Assembly: GCA_965220075.1 (NCBI GenBank)
Contig: OZ244806.1
Coordinates: 2,170,001 to 2,234,000 of the forward strand
Source: G965220075 sp965220075
GTDB taxonomy: Bacteria > Chloroflexota > UBA11872
Direction: 5' to 3'
DNA: 64,000 nucleotides
Below are positions 34,363 through 43,635 of the stretch, in pieces (position 1 is the first letter of the stretch; the number at the start of each line of letters is the position of its first letter). Both the position numbers and the translations under genes were made by a program. The notes under the pieces are model-generated. The model had not been told where the DNA came from and did no database searches. It saw only the letters and a program-made list of their open reading frames with translations.

Positions 34363-37188
34363 ATGACCGTTGACCCAACGATCATCCCGGGTTTCTTGAT
34401 TCTGGTGCTGGAGCTCTTGGCGCTGGCGGCGGTCGGGTTTGTCGTCGTCCGCGTCGCGCTCCGTCAGTCCGATGATCGTATGGCGCTGGCCCAGGGCCTG
34501 GTGGTGGGTCCCGCGCTCTGGGTCCTCATCGTCAACTTCATGCTTCACCTGTGGCCGGGGCTTACCGGGGCCATCATGGGCTGGGCGGTCACGCTGGCGC
34601 TCGGCGCCGGTCTGGTCTGGCGCGCTTCCCACCCCATCCGGCCACGGCCGCGCGTCGTGGCGTGGCTGGGGATCGCAGTTCTGGTGCTCTGGCTCTTGGC
34701 CCTGGCAAGCCGCCAGCTCCTGGCAATTCCCGACATTCCGAACCACCTGGGGCTGGCCGCCTCGATCCGCGCGGGCGGGTTTCCCCCGGCCTTCTTCTGG
34801 ACCCCCAGCGTCCTGGCCAACTATCACCACGGCCAAGACCTGCTGATCGGGCTGCTGGCGCCGCCGGTCGGGCCTGATCTGGCCTTCACGACGGAGCTGC
34901 TCGATGCTTGGTATTGGGCGAGCTTTGTTCTGGTCGTGGTAACCGCCCTCCTGCGGCGTGCGTCGGCCTTCGCTGTCCTGATTGCCGCCCCGCTCCTGCT
35001 CAGCGCCGGCGCTTGGTCGTTCACCAGCACGCTCGTCGACATCGTGCAGATTCCGGTCCCGGCCGGGCTGCCGGCGGCTGGACTCCGCGCCTCACTGGCC
35101 GAAATCTACTGGCCCTCGGTGCAACTTCCCTGGACTACCCCATATGGCGGGCTGCCGGATATTTGGCTGCTGGCCTATCCGGTGTCGTACGCGCTGACGT
35201 TCGTGGTGCTGGAGCGCGCAGCGAGGGCCGAGCACCGGTCGTGGCTTGCCTACCTGACGCTCGCGGGATTGGTGGGATGCGTGGGTCTCCTCTCAACCAC
35301 GCTCGCCCCGCTGCTGCTCGCCGTGTGGGCTGGCCTGGAAGTCGTGCATCTGGTGCAGGCAAGGCGTGCTGGCCCGGTGGGCCGCGGGGCGCTGCTTCGG
35401 GCGGGCGCGGGGCTGGCGCTGGCCGCAGCCCTCATGAGCGTCGGCGGCGGAGCGCTCGCAACCTTTATGGCGGGGTCGGTGCAATACGGCCTGTCGCTCC
35501 GGTGGAGCGACGACCCGGGAGCCTTGCAACCACTGACATCGTTCGACCCGCGGCCCGGCGGAGTCGGGCTCTTGGGGCTCGGCCCCCTCGTCATCGCCGG
35601 CGTTGCCGTGTTGCTCGCCTGGCGCGACCGCCTGGTGCTGACGTTGGCGCTGGGTGCCGGCGCGCTGCTGCTGGCCGCGCTGGCGCTGTTTCATGAGTCC
35701 CTTCCAGGAACCCTGACCCGTCTGATGGGACACGCGCGGAACTTCGCCCTGTTGGCGTTGCTGCTGGCGCTCACCGTGCGCCTGGCCAATCTGCGGCCCC
35801 CGCGCTGGCGCTACGCCGCCGGCGCCGTGCTCCTGGTCGTGGTCACCTGGCCGACAGTCGCGGTGCCTGTCCGCAACCTCGGCCTGGCGATTGGACAAGG
35901 CGTAGACCTGGCCAATGCCCAGCCGCTGCAGTACGAACCCGGCGAACGTCACCCCCATCAAGGGCGAACGGCGATGCCGTTCGTATCCGATCGCGTGGCC
36001 GCTTACATTCGGGACCATACGCCGGTTGATGCCCGCGTGCTCCCGACCACACCGGATGACGGGGCCATCGCATACGCCACCGGCCGCCCGAACGCCGCTG
36101 GGTTTACCGGGCTCGTCCATACGCTTGCCTTCAACGGACCCGAGTATCTCGACGTCCTCGACTATCTCGAGCCGGCAGCCCTCCGGAGGCTCGGCATCGC
36201 CTACCTGCATGCGACGGACGTCTGGGTGGCGGGCCTTCCTGACCGGTCCGCGCGCTGGCTGGACGATCCCAGGTTCTTCGAGCTCCTGATCCGCGATGGC
36301 AGCGAGGCGCTCTACCGCGTGCGCCCGGAGTTTCTACGGCTCGATGCCGCGCCGGCGCCCGCGTCGTTCGAGGCGCTGCGGCAGGCTGTTCCCGCATCCG
36401 CCACGGTGTATCTGCCGGCGCCGTTTCAGACGGTGGACGTACTTCGCGCGGCGTCCGCGCTGTCGCATGCCCGGATGCTCGGCAAGGTTGACCCGACGTT
36501 TATCCATCTGCTGACCCCGTGGCCGGCCGAGCCACTTGACGGGCGCACGCCAGACTTGGTGATCGCGTCGCCCAAGCTCCTGCCGTGGATGTTTCCGCCT
36601 GCTGGACGCCAACCCATCTGGTGGAACGACGAAGTCGCCGTCTACGCACCGCACGGCGCCGTGGCGCCGATCATGCCGCCGCCACCGGAGCTCGAGACAT
36701 TTCCCTTCAGCGTCCGGTTGTCCAATGCGCACACTCAGGATAGACGCCTAACCTTCACCGCAACCTTCGACGACCGCGCGCCAGAGCGGTGGTCAGGGCA
36801 GGAGTGGGTCCTGGTGGCTGGGGATGCGTCGCCCTGGGCCATCCCGGTCCAATATCGGACCGGCCGCCCCACGCCCGAGAGCGCGATATGGTTTGCGGGC
36901 CAGGTGGCGCCTGGGTTGGGAACGACGACGCACCAGTACGAGTTCGATGCGCAAGTGTCGAGCCTGGCGGTGCGGGATGATAGCGGGGCGGTGATGAAGG
37001 TCGTGTCGTCGACGGGCGAGATGGGCCCGGGCGGCTGGACGCTGGCAGTCCGGCTGCAGCACCAATGGAAGCCGCAGTACTGGCGCGAAGCGGCCTTCAT
37101 CCCGGTGCTGCAGATTGAGGTCTCTGAAGTTGGCGAGGTGACGTATAGGGTCTACCAAGACCCGCTCACCGTCAGTCCTGTTCCCTAG
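34363..37188 (+). CDS. Giant membrane protein, array copy 2 (GT-C glycosyltransferase-like)
   Basis: The 941-residue protein has the same architecture and closely related sequence: MTVDPTIIPGFLILVLELLA, IPDIPNHLGLAASIRAGGFP, YHHGQDLLIGLLAPPVGPDL and GIAYLHATDVWVAGLPDRSA. The loop motif reads Asp-x3-His as Asp-Ile-Pro-Asn-His, keeping both residues. The spacing from copy 1 (158 bases) and the weakly related leader before each ATG show that the repeat unit is gene plus leader. Divergence between the copies suggests they are not a recent duplication and may use different substrates. Confidence 0.75.
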   Translation: MTVDPTIIPGFLILVLELLALAAVGFVVVRVALRQSDDRMALAQGLVVGPALWVLIVNFMLHLWPGLTGAIMGWAVTLALGAGLVWRASHPIRPRPRVVAWLGIAVLVLWLLALASRQLLAIPDIPNHLGLAASIRAGGFPPAFFWTPSVLANYHHGQDLLIGLLAPPVGPDLAFTTELLDAWYWASFVLVVVTALLRRASAFAVLIAAPLLLSAGAWSFTSTLVDIVQIPVPAGLPAAGLRASLAEIYWPSVQLPWTTPYGGLPDIWLLAYPVSYALTFVVLERAARAEHRSWLAYLTLAGLVGCVGLLSTTLAPLLLAVWAGLEVVHLVQARRAGPVGRGALLRAGAGLALAAALMSVGGGALATFMAGSVQYGLSLRWSDDPGALQPLTSFDPRPGGVGLLGLGPLVIAGVAVLLAWRDRLVLTLALGAGALLLAALALFHESLPGTLTRLMGHARNFALLALLLALTVRLANLRPPRWRYAAGAVLLVVVTWPTVAVPVRNLGLAIGQGVDLANAQPLQYEPGERHPHQGRTAMPFVSDRVAAYIRDHTPVDARVLPTTPDDGAIAYATGRPNAAGFTGLVHTLAFNGPEYLDVLDYLEPAALRRLGIAYLHATDVWVAGLPDRSARWLDDPRFFELLIRDGSEALYRVRPEFLRLDAAPAPASFEALRQAVPASATVYLPAPFQTVDVLRAASALSHARMLGKVDPTFIHLLTPWPAEPLDGRTPDLVIASPKLLPWMFPPAGRQPIWWNDEVAVYAPHGAVAPIMPPPPELETFPFSVRLSNAHTQDRRLTFTATFDDRAPERWSGQEWVLVAGDASPWAIPVQYRTGRPTPESAIWFAGQVAPGLGTTTHQYEFDAQVSSLAVRDDSGAVMKVVSSTGEMGPGGWTLAVRLQHQWKPQYWREAAFIPVLQIEVSEVGEVTYRVYQDPLTVSPVP

Positions 37189-37315
37189 GCCTCAGCGGCG
37201 CTGCGCCCAGCGAGCTGACAATCGTGTTGGATATACCTGCCTGCCAGCGCCTCAATACGTGACGGATCGAACACCCATACCCGTCGGTTGCGTGTGTCGC
37301 GTGGAGGTGGCGTGA

Positions 37316-38059
37316 ATGACCGTTGACCCGGCGGTCCTTCCCGGCCTCCTACTCCTGGCGGCGGAGCTCATCGTGCTCGCCGCCATCGGCTTTGTCGTGG
37401 TGCGCGTGGCGCTGCGGCAAGACGACGACCGCGCGGCGCTGGCGCAGGGCTTGGTGGTCGGATTTGCGCTCTGGGGTGTGGTCGTCAACCTGGTCATGCA
37501 CTTGTGGCCGGGATTGGCGGGCGCGCTTGCGGGCTGGGAGATCCTCCTGGCGATCGGCGCGGGGCTGGCCTGGCGCGCGCCGCACCGTATCCAGCCGCGG
37601 CGGCGCGTCGCGGCGGGGATGGGGCTTGCGATGCTAGTGCTCCTGCCCATCGCGCTCGCCAGCCGCCAACTCCTGTCGGTTCCCGACGCGGCAATCCACC
37701 TGGGGATGGCCGCCTCGATTCGCGCCGGCGGGTTCCCACCGGAGTTCCACTGGCTCCCCGGCATGCCGGCGCCTCATCACTACGGCACGGACCGGCTGGT
37801 CGGACTCTTGACGCCGCCGGTCGGGCCTGATCCGGCCTCCGTGACCGAGCTGCTGGGCGCCTATGCCTGGACGAGCTTCGTGCCGGTGGTGGCGACGGCG
37901 CTACCGCCGCAAAGAGGTTGGACCAGCGCGTTCACCCTCACGCCGCTTCCGCTCACCACCAGCGACAGGACGCCCACTCTTCCAGCCCCAACCAGTGCTC
38001 CAGGAAAGCTCTGGACAACTAGGACCACTGAGCGCCCGGGCGCTTGTGGCGTGCAGTGA
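37316..38059 (+). pseudogene. Giant membrane protein, array copy 3, truncated
   Basis: The N-terminal about 197 residues match copies 1 and 2 (MTVDPAVLPGLLLLAAELIV, VPDAAIHLGMAASIRAGGFP, APHHYGTDRLVGLLTPPVGP). Homology stops near 37906. About 97 bases of unrelated sequence follow before IS-B copy A begins at 38004. The open frame runs on to a stop inside the IS. Over three quarters of the protein are missing. Confidence 0.85.
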
Positions 38060-39171
38060 TCGGCGCATGGGGCGGCGATCCGGGCCGATCCGCTCTGTCG
38101 CCTGTGGCTTGGCCGGTCCGCGCCCCAAGGCGGGGCGCAGTACTCCCGCTTACGCCGTCGCTGAGCGCTCGGCGATCAACAGGTTCGCCAGCCCAAACAA
38201 CAGGCAGAGTCGGTTCCGGTTCTTCGCCAGGCCCCGATACCGCACCGTCGCGTAGCCAAAGTGGCGCTTCACGTACAGAAAGGGATGCTCGACCTTCGCC
38301 CGCAGCGCCGCCTTGCGCCGCTCCATGCGCGCGGCCGCGCTGCCCGGCTCCAGCTGCCGTCGGCGCCCGGCCCGCAGGGCCACCTGCCAGTCCATGGCCC
38401 GGCCCCGGTGCTCCGGGCGCCGCCCCACGCCCTGATAGCCCGCGTCCCCCCACACCCGCGTCTCGCCACCATGGAGCAACGCCGGCACCTGCGTCACGTT
38501 CGCCGCGGTCGTCGCCACGCTGTGCACCAGGCCCGTCTGGGCGTCTACCCCAATGTGGGCCTTCATCCCGAAGTACCACTGCTGCCCCTTCTTACACCTG
38601 ATGCATCTCCGGGTCCCGCTGCTGGGCGTGGTTCTGCGTCGACGCTGGGGCGTCGATGATGGTCGCGTCCACGATCGTGCCCTCTCGCAGCCGCACGCCC
38701 CGTGACGCCAGATGCCGGGTGATCTCGGCCAGCAGCGCCGCGCCCAGGTCGTGCTGCTCCAGCAGGTGCCGGAAGTTGAGGATCGTCGTCTCAGCGGGCC
38801 GCGGGTCCCGCGCGGTGAGGCCCACGAAGCGCTGCACCGCCGCGCTGTCGTAGATCGCGTCCTCCATCGCCGGGTCGCTGAGGTTATAGAACAGCTGCAC
38901 ACAGTGAATCCGCAGCATCATGGCCAGCGGATAGGGCGGCCGCCCGCGCGCGCCGGTGGGAATAGATCGGGCGAAGGCGTGCTTCCAGCCGCTGCCACGG
39001 AATCAAGCCGTCCATCTGCTGCAGAAACTGCGCCCGTCGCGTCTGGCGCTTCTGCCCGTCGTACTCCACATCGGCGAATGATCGCTGTGGCTGCATCGCG
39101 TTTCCTCACCGGGCGCCGGTTGCCCACGAGCATAGGCTCTGCCGCGGCCGCCAGACTTATGCAGATCATCC
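38004..39171 (-). mobile_element. IS-B copy A (IS5 family)
   Basis: The 1168-bp element has ends GAAAGCTCTGGACAAC and, inward from the right, GGATGATCTGCATAAG. It reads the same as the copy at 42468-43635. The flanks CCAG (left) and TTAG (right) do not match, unlike copy B, which suggests the junctions changed after insertion by deletion or recombination. Confidence 0.85.
38150..39096 (-). pseudogene. IS-B transposase with two frameshifts (copy A)
   Basis: The sequence is related to the IS-A transposase throughout. Compared with IS-A it has one extra base at about 38961 (TATTCC for TATCC in the coding strand) and one at 38594 (GTGTAAG for GTGAAG). The three frames start with MQPQRSFADVEYDGQKRQTR, continue as MMLRIHCVQLFYNLSDPAME and end with WYFGMKAHIGVDAQTGLVHS and RAKVEHPFLYVKRHFGY. 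It cannot make a full-length enzyme without two frameshift events. Confidence 0.85.
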
Positions 39172-39497
39172 TTAGACGTTACCGTACCGGCCGGGATTTC
39201 AGCCGCCGAGCTTCGCGTCCCATCACGGATGTCGAATGGCCTCAATTTCGATCCCCACGGCCACACACTACACGGGACTTTCAAATACCTCGACCGACAA
39301 TTCACACTCGCGTGGGTACTGAGTCCGCACCAATCGCCGCGACGCTCCGCACGGAAGAACAGCCGGACATGGCCGAGCCGATCTTCTGGTGTTAGCGGCG
39401 CGTCGCCATAGCAGCATCCATCCCTTCGCAAAAGAAATACGCATCCTCATAAGCGGCTAATAACTGATCGATTAACCATAACTGCAATAAACAGCTA
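39172..39497. other. Gene-free stretch right of IS-B copy A
   Basis: GC content falls sharply across this 326-base segment, from the IS edge toward the AT-rich membrane genes. No coding frame, hairpin or repeat stands out. Confidence 0.4.
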
Positions 39498-40376
39498 CTA
39501 TGAACACGAACCCCCCACACAAAGAGGAACCACTAACTTGGAAGTCCAAGGGTCTCCACCCACAATCATCAGTAACATCAATCCAGACAGAAGCAAACAC
39601 AACATCACAATCAACAGATACCTTCTAGCCCCTACCGACGAACGCGCCGCCAGTACGCCACTCGTGACAAGAAACGCGGACGTGATTCCACCAACAATCA
39701 CCATGATAGTAATCACAAGCCAAGGCTCCGGGCCTGCGGACCGTCGCGCCGCCGCCACCACAGGCATAGTAGCTGCTTCGAACCACGCAAGAGGCTTCGG
39801 CCACATCGGACTTCGGTAGAGCTTAAATCGCAAGTCCTGTCCATCTATTTCCCTCCGATCACGATCTAAAAGCTCACCCAAAGGATAGATATCTTGCCGA
39901 TAATATGCATAGTAAAGATGAGTATAAGGATTGCTGAGAATCGATTCCATACGTAGATACAATCGCTCTCCACTGACGATTAGATGCGGATCGAATACAA
40001 GTCGGGTCTCTAACTCCGAACCCGATTCGCGAAACACCACAATCCCGGATACAATGGCAGTCCTTGGACTAACGCCACGACTCAGCTCAAACTTAACACG
40101 GATATACTCAGCAAAGGGAACCTCAGTTCTTATCCAAACATCGATTCTCGAAAGACGATCAGACGGCGCTACAAACGTCTGGCCTTTGACACCACTCAGA
40201 ACTTCCCCGAATGTATGTCTGTATTCAAGAGCACTTTCAAATACCAGTATGTACACAGGTTGCGCTACAATTACAACAATCGAACCGATGCTTAACATTG
40301 AAACAAGGACCACCGCAACATAGAAACACCAGCTCCGTATGCAAGAACTAACATGCACACTTTTAGTACAGAACAT
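39498..40376 (-). CDS. AT-rich membrane protein with extracytoplasmic beta domain
   Basis: The 292-residue protein starts at ATG 40376, overlapping the upstream gene by 14 bases. It has one helix near the N-terminus (FYVAVVLVSMLSIGSIVVIV), a strand-rich domain of about 150 residues (FGEVLSGVKGQTFVAPSDRL), and two C-terminal helices. The plan resembles the small partner proteins of the GT-C-like genes at 52542 and 61031: anchor, beta domain, helices. I do not recognise the family. Base composition is far more AT-rich than the surroundings, pointing to acquisition. Confidence 0.65.
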   Translation of the reverse strand: MFCTKSVHVSSCIRSWCFYVAVVLVSMLSIGSIVVIVAQPVYILVFESALEYRHTFGEVLSGVKGQTFVAPSDRLSRIDVWIRTEVPFAEYIRVKFELSRGVSPRTAIVSGIVVFRESGSELETRLVFDPHLIVSGERLYLRMESILSNPYTHLYYAYYRQDIYPLGELLDRDRREIDGQDLRFKLYRSPMWPKPLAWFEAATMPVVAAARRSAGPEPWLVITIMVIVGGITSAFLVTSGVLAARSSVGARRYLLIVMLCLLLSGLMLLMIVGGDPWTSKLVVPLCVGGSCS

Positions 40377-41673
40377 CTGGAACGACAGTCCGAACAAAAT
40401 ACATGCTATTCGCAGCAAGCATAATGGGCACACTCATAACCACCACCGCTTCAGCCCAACCACGCCAGGCAATAAAACTCGATAGGCCAGCAATCATAAG
40501 GACGACAAACGGCACGAAGGCCGGAAACACATACCGGCCATTCAACGCGACATCCACCGTGTAGCTGCTCCAAAAGCTAACAGCCCACAAGCCCACATGC
40601 AACAAACCCATAACAAGGATAAGAGGAGTAGATTCCGGCACGAAGCGAGTGTATAGCGTGAGAATCACACGGGTTGCAAAACCTATGGTTGCCGTAACGA
40701 TCAACGCGCCAAACGAAAGGTACGCTGCACCCGGTAACTTCAGTTTCTCCAATCCATATCCAGCCCAAAATGTCGCGAAGTTTTCAGCGATCCAATTCGT
40801 TTCCTGTACAAATTCAATCGGATTCAGACCACGAGCTCGGGGAGGGATAGGCGCTCCACCACTCGCGTCGACTGCGGCTTGTGTAAATGCCACGCCAATT
40901 GGATCTCCATAAAGGATCCAGTTTCTGATATACCACCAGCAGGATATTGCAGCTGCAAGTCCTAGGACTGAAATCGTCACTTGTAGCAAGCGGGCTGGTT
41001 GTCGCCAGAGCTTCCATAGAATGACGGCTGCGACTGCTGGGAATACAACGAACCCCGTGTATTTGTGTAGGCCAACCACGCCAAGCGCTACACCGAGCAG
41101 GACGATATCACGAGATGCGAAATGTGATTGCGAAGCTCGAACCATCGAATAGATAGCAAAAGTGCTCGCAGCGATAGATGGGGTATCGTTCGTATAATAT
41201 GAGTGAACAAGCGTAAACATTGGTACCGTTGCCATTACAGCTACGCCCCAGACTGGTGCGGCGTTCATATCGTGAAACAGGCGGCGGAACGTAAGAAATC
41301 CTAGCCATAGCGTGATCGGGTAGAGAGCAACGCCGAACACCCGCGCGATATGGATGTTGAAATCAGAATCATTTGAGCTAATGATGCTGATGATTGCGGC
41401 TACCGGAATGGCAAACGCATTAGGTGTTATCTCGTGAGCCACTTGTGCGCGTACGGGTCCGCCCGCAAAGGCACCAGGACTGTACCCCTCGAACTTTGCA
41501 AGGCCGCCAGCAGCAACCATCTTTCTGACAATATTGAAATGACTAATTTCATCCGGACCGCCTGATCCCGGGGATCGCACAAATGACCAGAGCAGCGCGT
41601 TGAGCGTTGCCAGCAGGATCAATGCGATGACCAAGCGTCGCTGTGTCTGCACAGAAACTAAGCTCGAGTACAT
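40363..41673 (-). CDS. Polytopic GT-C glycosyltransferase-like protein (DUF2142-like), AT-rich
   Basis: The 436-residue protein has about eleven membrane helices. The first loop carries GGPDEISHFNIVRKMVAAGG, the Pro-Asp-Glu-x2-His signature seen in GT-C type membrane proteins of the DUF2142/GT39-like group, probably the catalytic metal-binding site. A second motif, PMFTLVHSYYTNDTPSIAA, fits the family. It forms a two-gene operon with the downstream membrane protein. Both genes are AT-rich and lie between the two IS-B copies. Confidence 0.75.
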   Translation of the reverse strand: MYSSLVSVQTQRRLVIALILLATLNALLWSFVRSPGSGGPDEISHFNIVRKMVAAGGLAKFEGYSPGAFAGGPVRAQVAHEITPNAFAIPVAAIISIISSNDSDFNIHIARVFGVALYPITLWLGFLTFRRLFHDMNAAPVWGVAVMATVPMFTLVHSYYTNDTPSIAASTFAIYSMVRASQSHFASRDIVLLGVALGVVGLHKYTGFVVFPAVAAVILWKLWRQPARLLQVTISVLGLAAAISCWWYIRNWILYGDPIGVAFTQAAVDASGGAPIPPRARGLNPIEFVQETNWIAENFATFWAGYGLEKLKLPGAAYLSFGALIVTATIGFATRVILTLYTRFVPESTPLILVMGLLHVGLWAVSFWSSYTVDVALNGRYVFPAFVPFVVLMIAGLSSFIAWRGWAEAVVVMSVPIMLAANSMYFVRTVVPDVLY

Positions 41674-41691
41674 CAGTCGCCCTGCGGACAC

Positions 41692-42219
41692 AAGCTAGGA
41701 GAATGGTTTTCTGCAGTTGCGGTCATAGTTGATTACTTGGTGTTATGTGCTACATCACAGCGGTTTTCAGCCCAATCCAACCTATCCGCAGCGTGGGCTG
41801 ACAATGCATTGTAGCAGGATACATCAAAGCCCATGTTCTGCAGAGCGTAAATTCACACATGCGACGCGTACACCTTGCCCGTGGCCATGACGCTATGGCC
41901 GCGGACTTACAGTCCCGCAAGGAAGTGCCCATCGTAGAACACATGGCTCGCGACAATTGCAGCCACGATTACCACGCCAGTCCAACGCTCGGAGACGTGT
42001 GCATGGCGACCACTGCGCTTACGGGCGGCGCAACAACTAGATTGCCGGACCGCCAATGGGCATGGTGCGAGCCGGTTCGATCCGGACTGACGCCACGGCG
42101 GCTACCGCCAGCCAGATGAGCCATTGGCTGAGAGGGAAGTACTGAACGCGAAGTGATGTCGCCGGAAAATACGCGTGCGAAGTACCGGCGGTGGCGTCCG
42201 TGATGCGCAATTTACCTAA
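41692..42219. other. Gene-free stretch left of IS-C
   Basis: About 530 bases upstream of the AT-rich operon, hence containing its promoter region, ending at the IS-C target site CTAA (42216-42219). GC rises toward the IS. No gene, tRNA or clear promoter is visible. Confidence 0.4.
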
Positions 42220-42467
42220 GGGAACCTCTGAACAAGTCCTGAAGCGTCCCCTATGGGATAGATCGGATCTGAGGCCTTCTCACCCCGGGGGACGCGTCCG
42301 TGGACAGCGCACGTTTGCCGACCTGTCCTTTGATAGCAAGAAACGCACCACCCACCACGAACGCTTCCTCGCGCGTATGGACGGGCTGATTCCGTGGGAG
42401 CGGCTGGAGAAGCGGATCCGTCGCTTCTATCCCACGGCTGGTCGTAGTCGTCATCCCTATCCCCTAG

Positions 42468-43635
42468 GAAAGCTCTGGACAACTAGGACCACTGAGCGCC
42501 CGGGCGCTTGTGGCGTGCAGTGATCGGCGCATGGGGCGGCGATCCGGGCCGATCCGCTCTGTCGCCTGTGGCTTGGCCGGTCCGCGCCCCAAGGCGGGGC
42601 GCAGTACTCCCGCTTACGCCGTCGCTGAGCGCTCGGCGATCAACAGGTTCGCCAGCCCAAACAACAGGCAGAGTCGGTTCCGGTTCTTCGCCAGGCCCCG
42701 ATACCGCACCGTCGCGTAGCCAAAGTGGCGCTTCACGTACAGAAAGGGATGCTCGACCTTCGCCCGCAGCGCCGCCTTGCGCCGCTCCATGCGCGCGGCC
42801 GCGCTGCCCGGCTCCAGCTGCCGTCGGCGCCCGGCCCGCAGGGCCACCTGCCAGTCCATGGCCCGGCCCCGGTGCTCCGGGCGCCGCCCCACGCCCTGAT
42901 AGCCCGCGTCCCCCCACACCCGCGTCTCGCCACCATGGAGCAACGCCGGCACCTGCGTCACGTTCGCCGCGGTCGTCGCCACGCTGTGCACCAGGCCCGT
43001 CTGGGCGTCTACCCCAATGTGGGCCTTCATCCCGAAGTACCACTGCTGCCCCTTCTTACACCTGATGCATCTCCGGGTCCCGCTGCTGGGCGTGGTTCTG
43101 CGTCGACGCTGGGGCGTCGATGATGGTCGCGTCCACGATCGTGCCCTCTCGCAGCCGCACGCCCCGTGACGCCAGATGCCGGGTGATCTCGGCCAGCAGC
43201 GCCGCGCCCAGGTCGTGCTGCTCCAGCAGGTGCCGGAAGTTGAGGATCGTCGTCTCAGCGGGCCGCGGGTCCCGCGCGGTGAGGCCCACGAAGCGCTGCA
43301 CCGCCGCGCTGTCGTAGATCGCGTCCTCCATCGCCGGGTCGCTGAGGTTATAGAACAGCTGCACACAGTGAATCCGCAGCATCATGGCCAGCGGATAGGG
43401 CGGCCGCCCGCGCGCGCCGGTGGGAATAGATCGGGCGAAGGCGTGCTTCCAGCCGCTGCCACGGAATCAAGCCGTCCATCTGCTGCAGAAACTGCGCCCG
43501 TCGCGTCTGGCGCTTCTGCCCGTCGTACTCCACATCGGCGAATGATCGCTGTGGCTGCATCGCGTTTCCTCACCGGGCGCCGGTTGCCCACGAGCATAGG
43601 CTCTGCCGCGGCCGCCAGACTTATGCAGATCATCC
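42468..43635 (-). mobile_element. IS-B copy B nested in IS-C
   Basis: The 1168-bp element reads the same as copy A and has the same orientation. It is flanked by CTAG at 42464-42467 and 43636-43639. Removing it with one CTAG restores the IS-C reading frame (H-P-Y-P-L-A-A-M-L-R), proving the insertion point. Confidence 0.92.
42614..43560 (-). pseudogene. IS-B transposase with two frameshifts (copy B)
   Basis: The same two extra bases as in copy A are present, at about 43425 and at 43058. All translated frames match copy A. Both copies therefore descend from an already frameshifted element. Confidence 0.85.

Noticed and set aside
38594..38962. Programmed frameshifting as explanation of the IS-B frameshifts
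   Set aside because: The extra bases are not at slippery heptamers, the second creates a stop directly, and the related IS-A enzyme is a single frame.
42070..42090. GGTTCGATCC string resembling a tRNA T-loop
   Set aside because: No acceptor, D-arm or anticodon stem can be folded around it.
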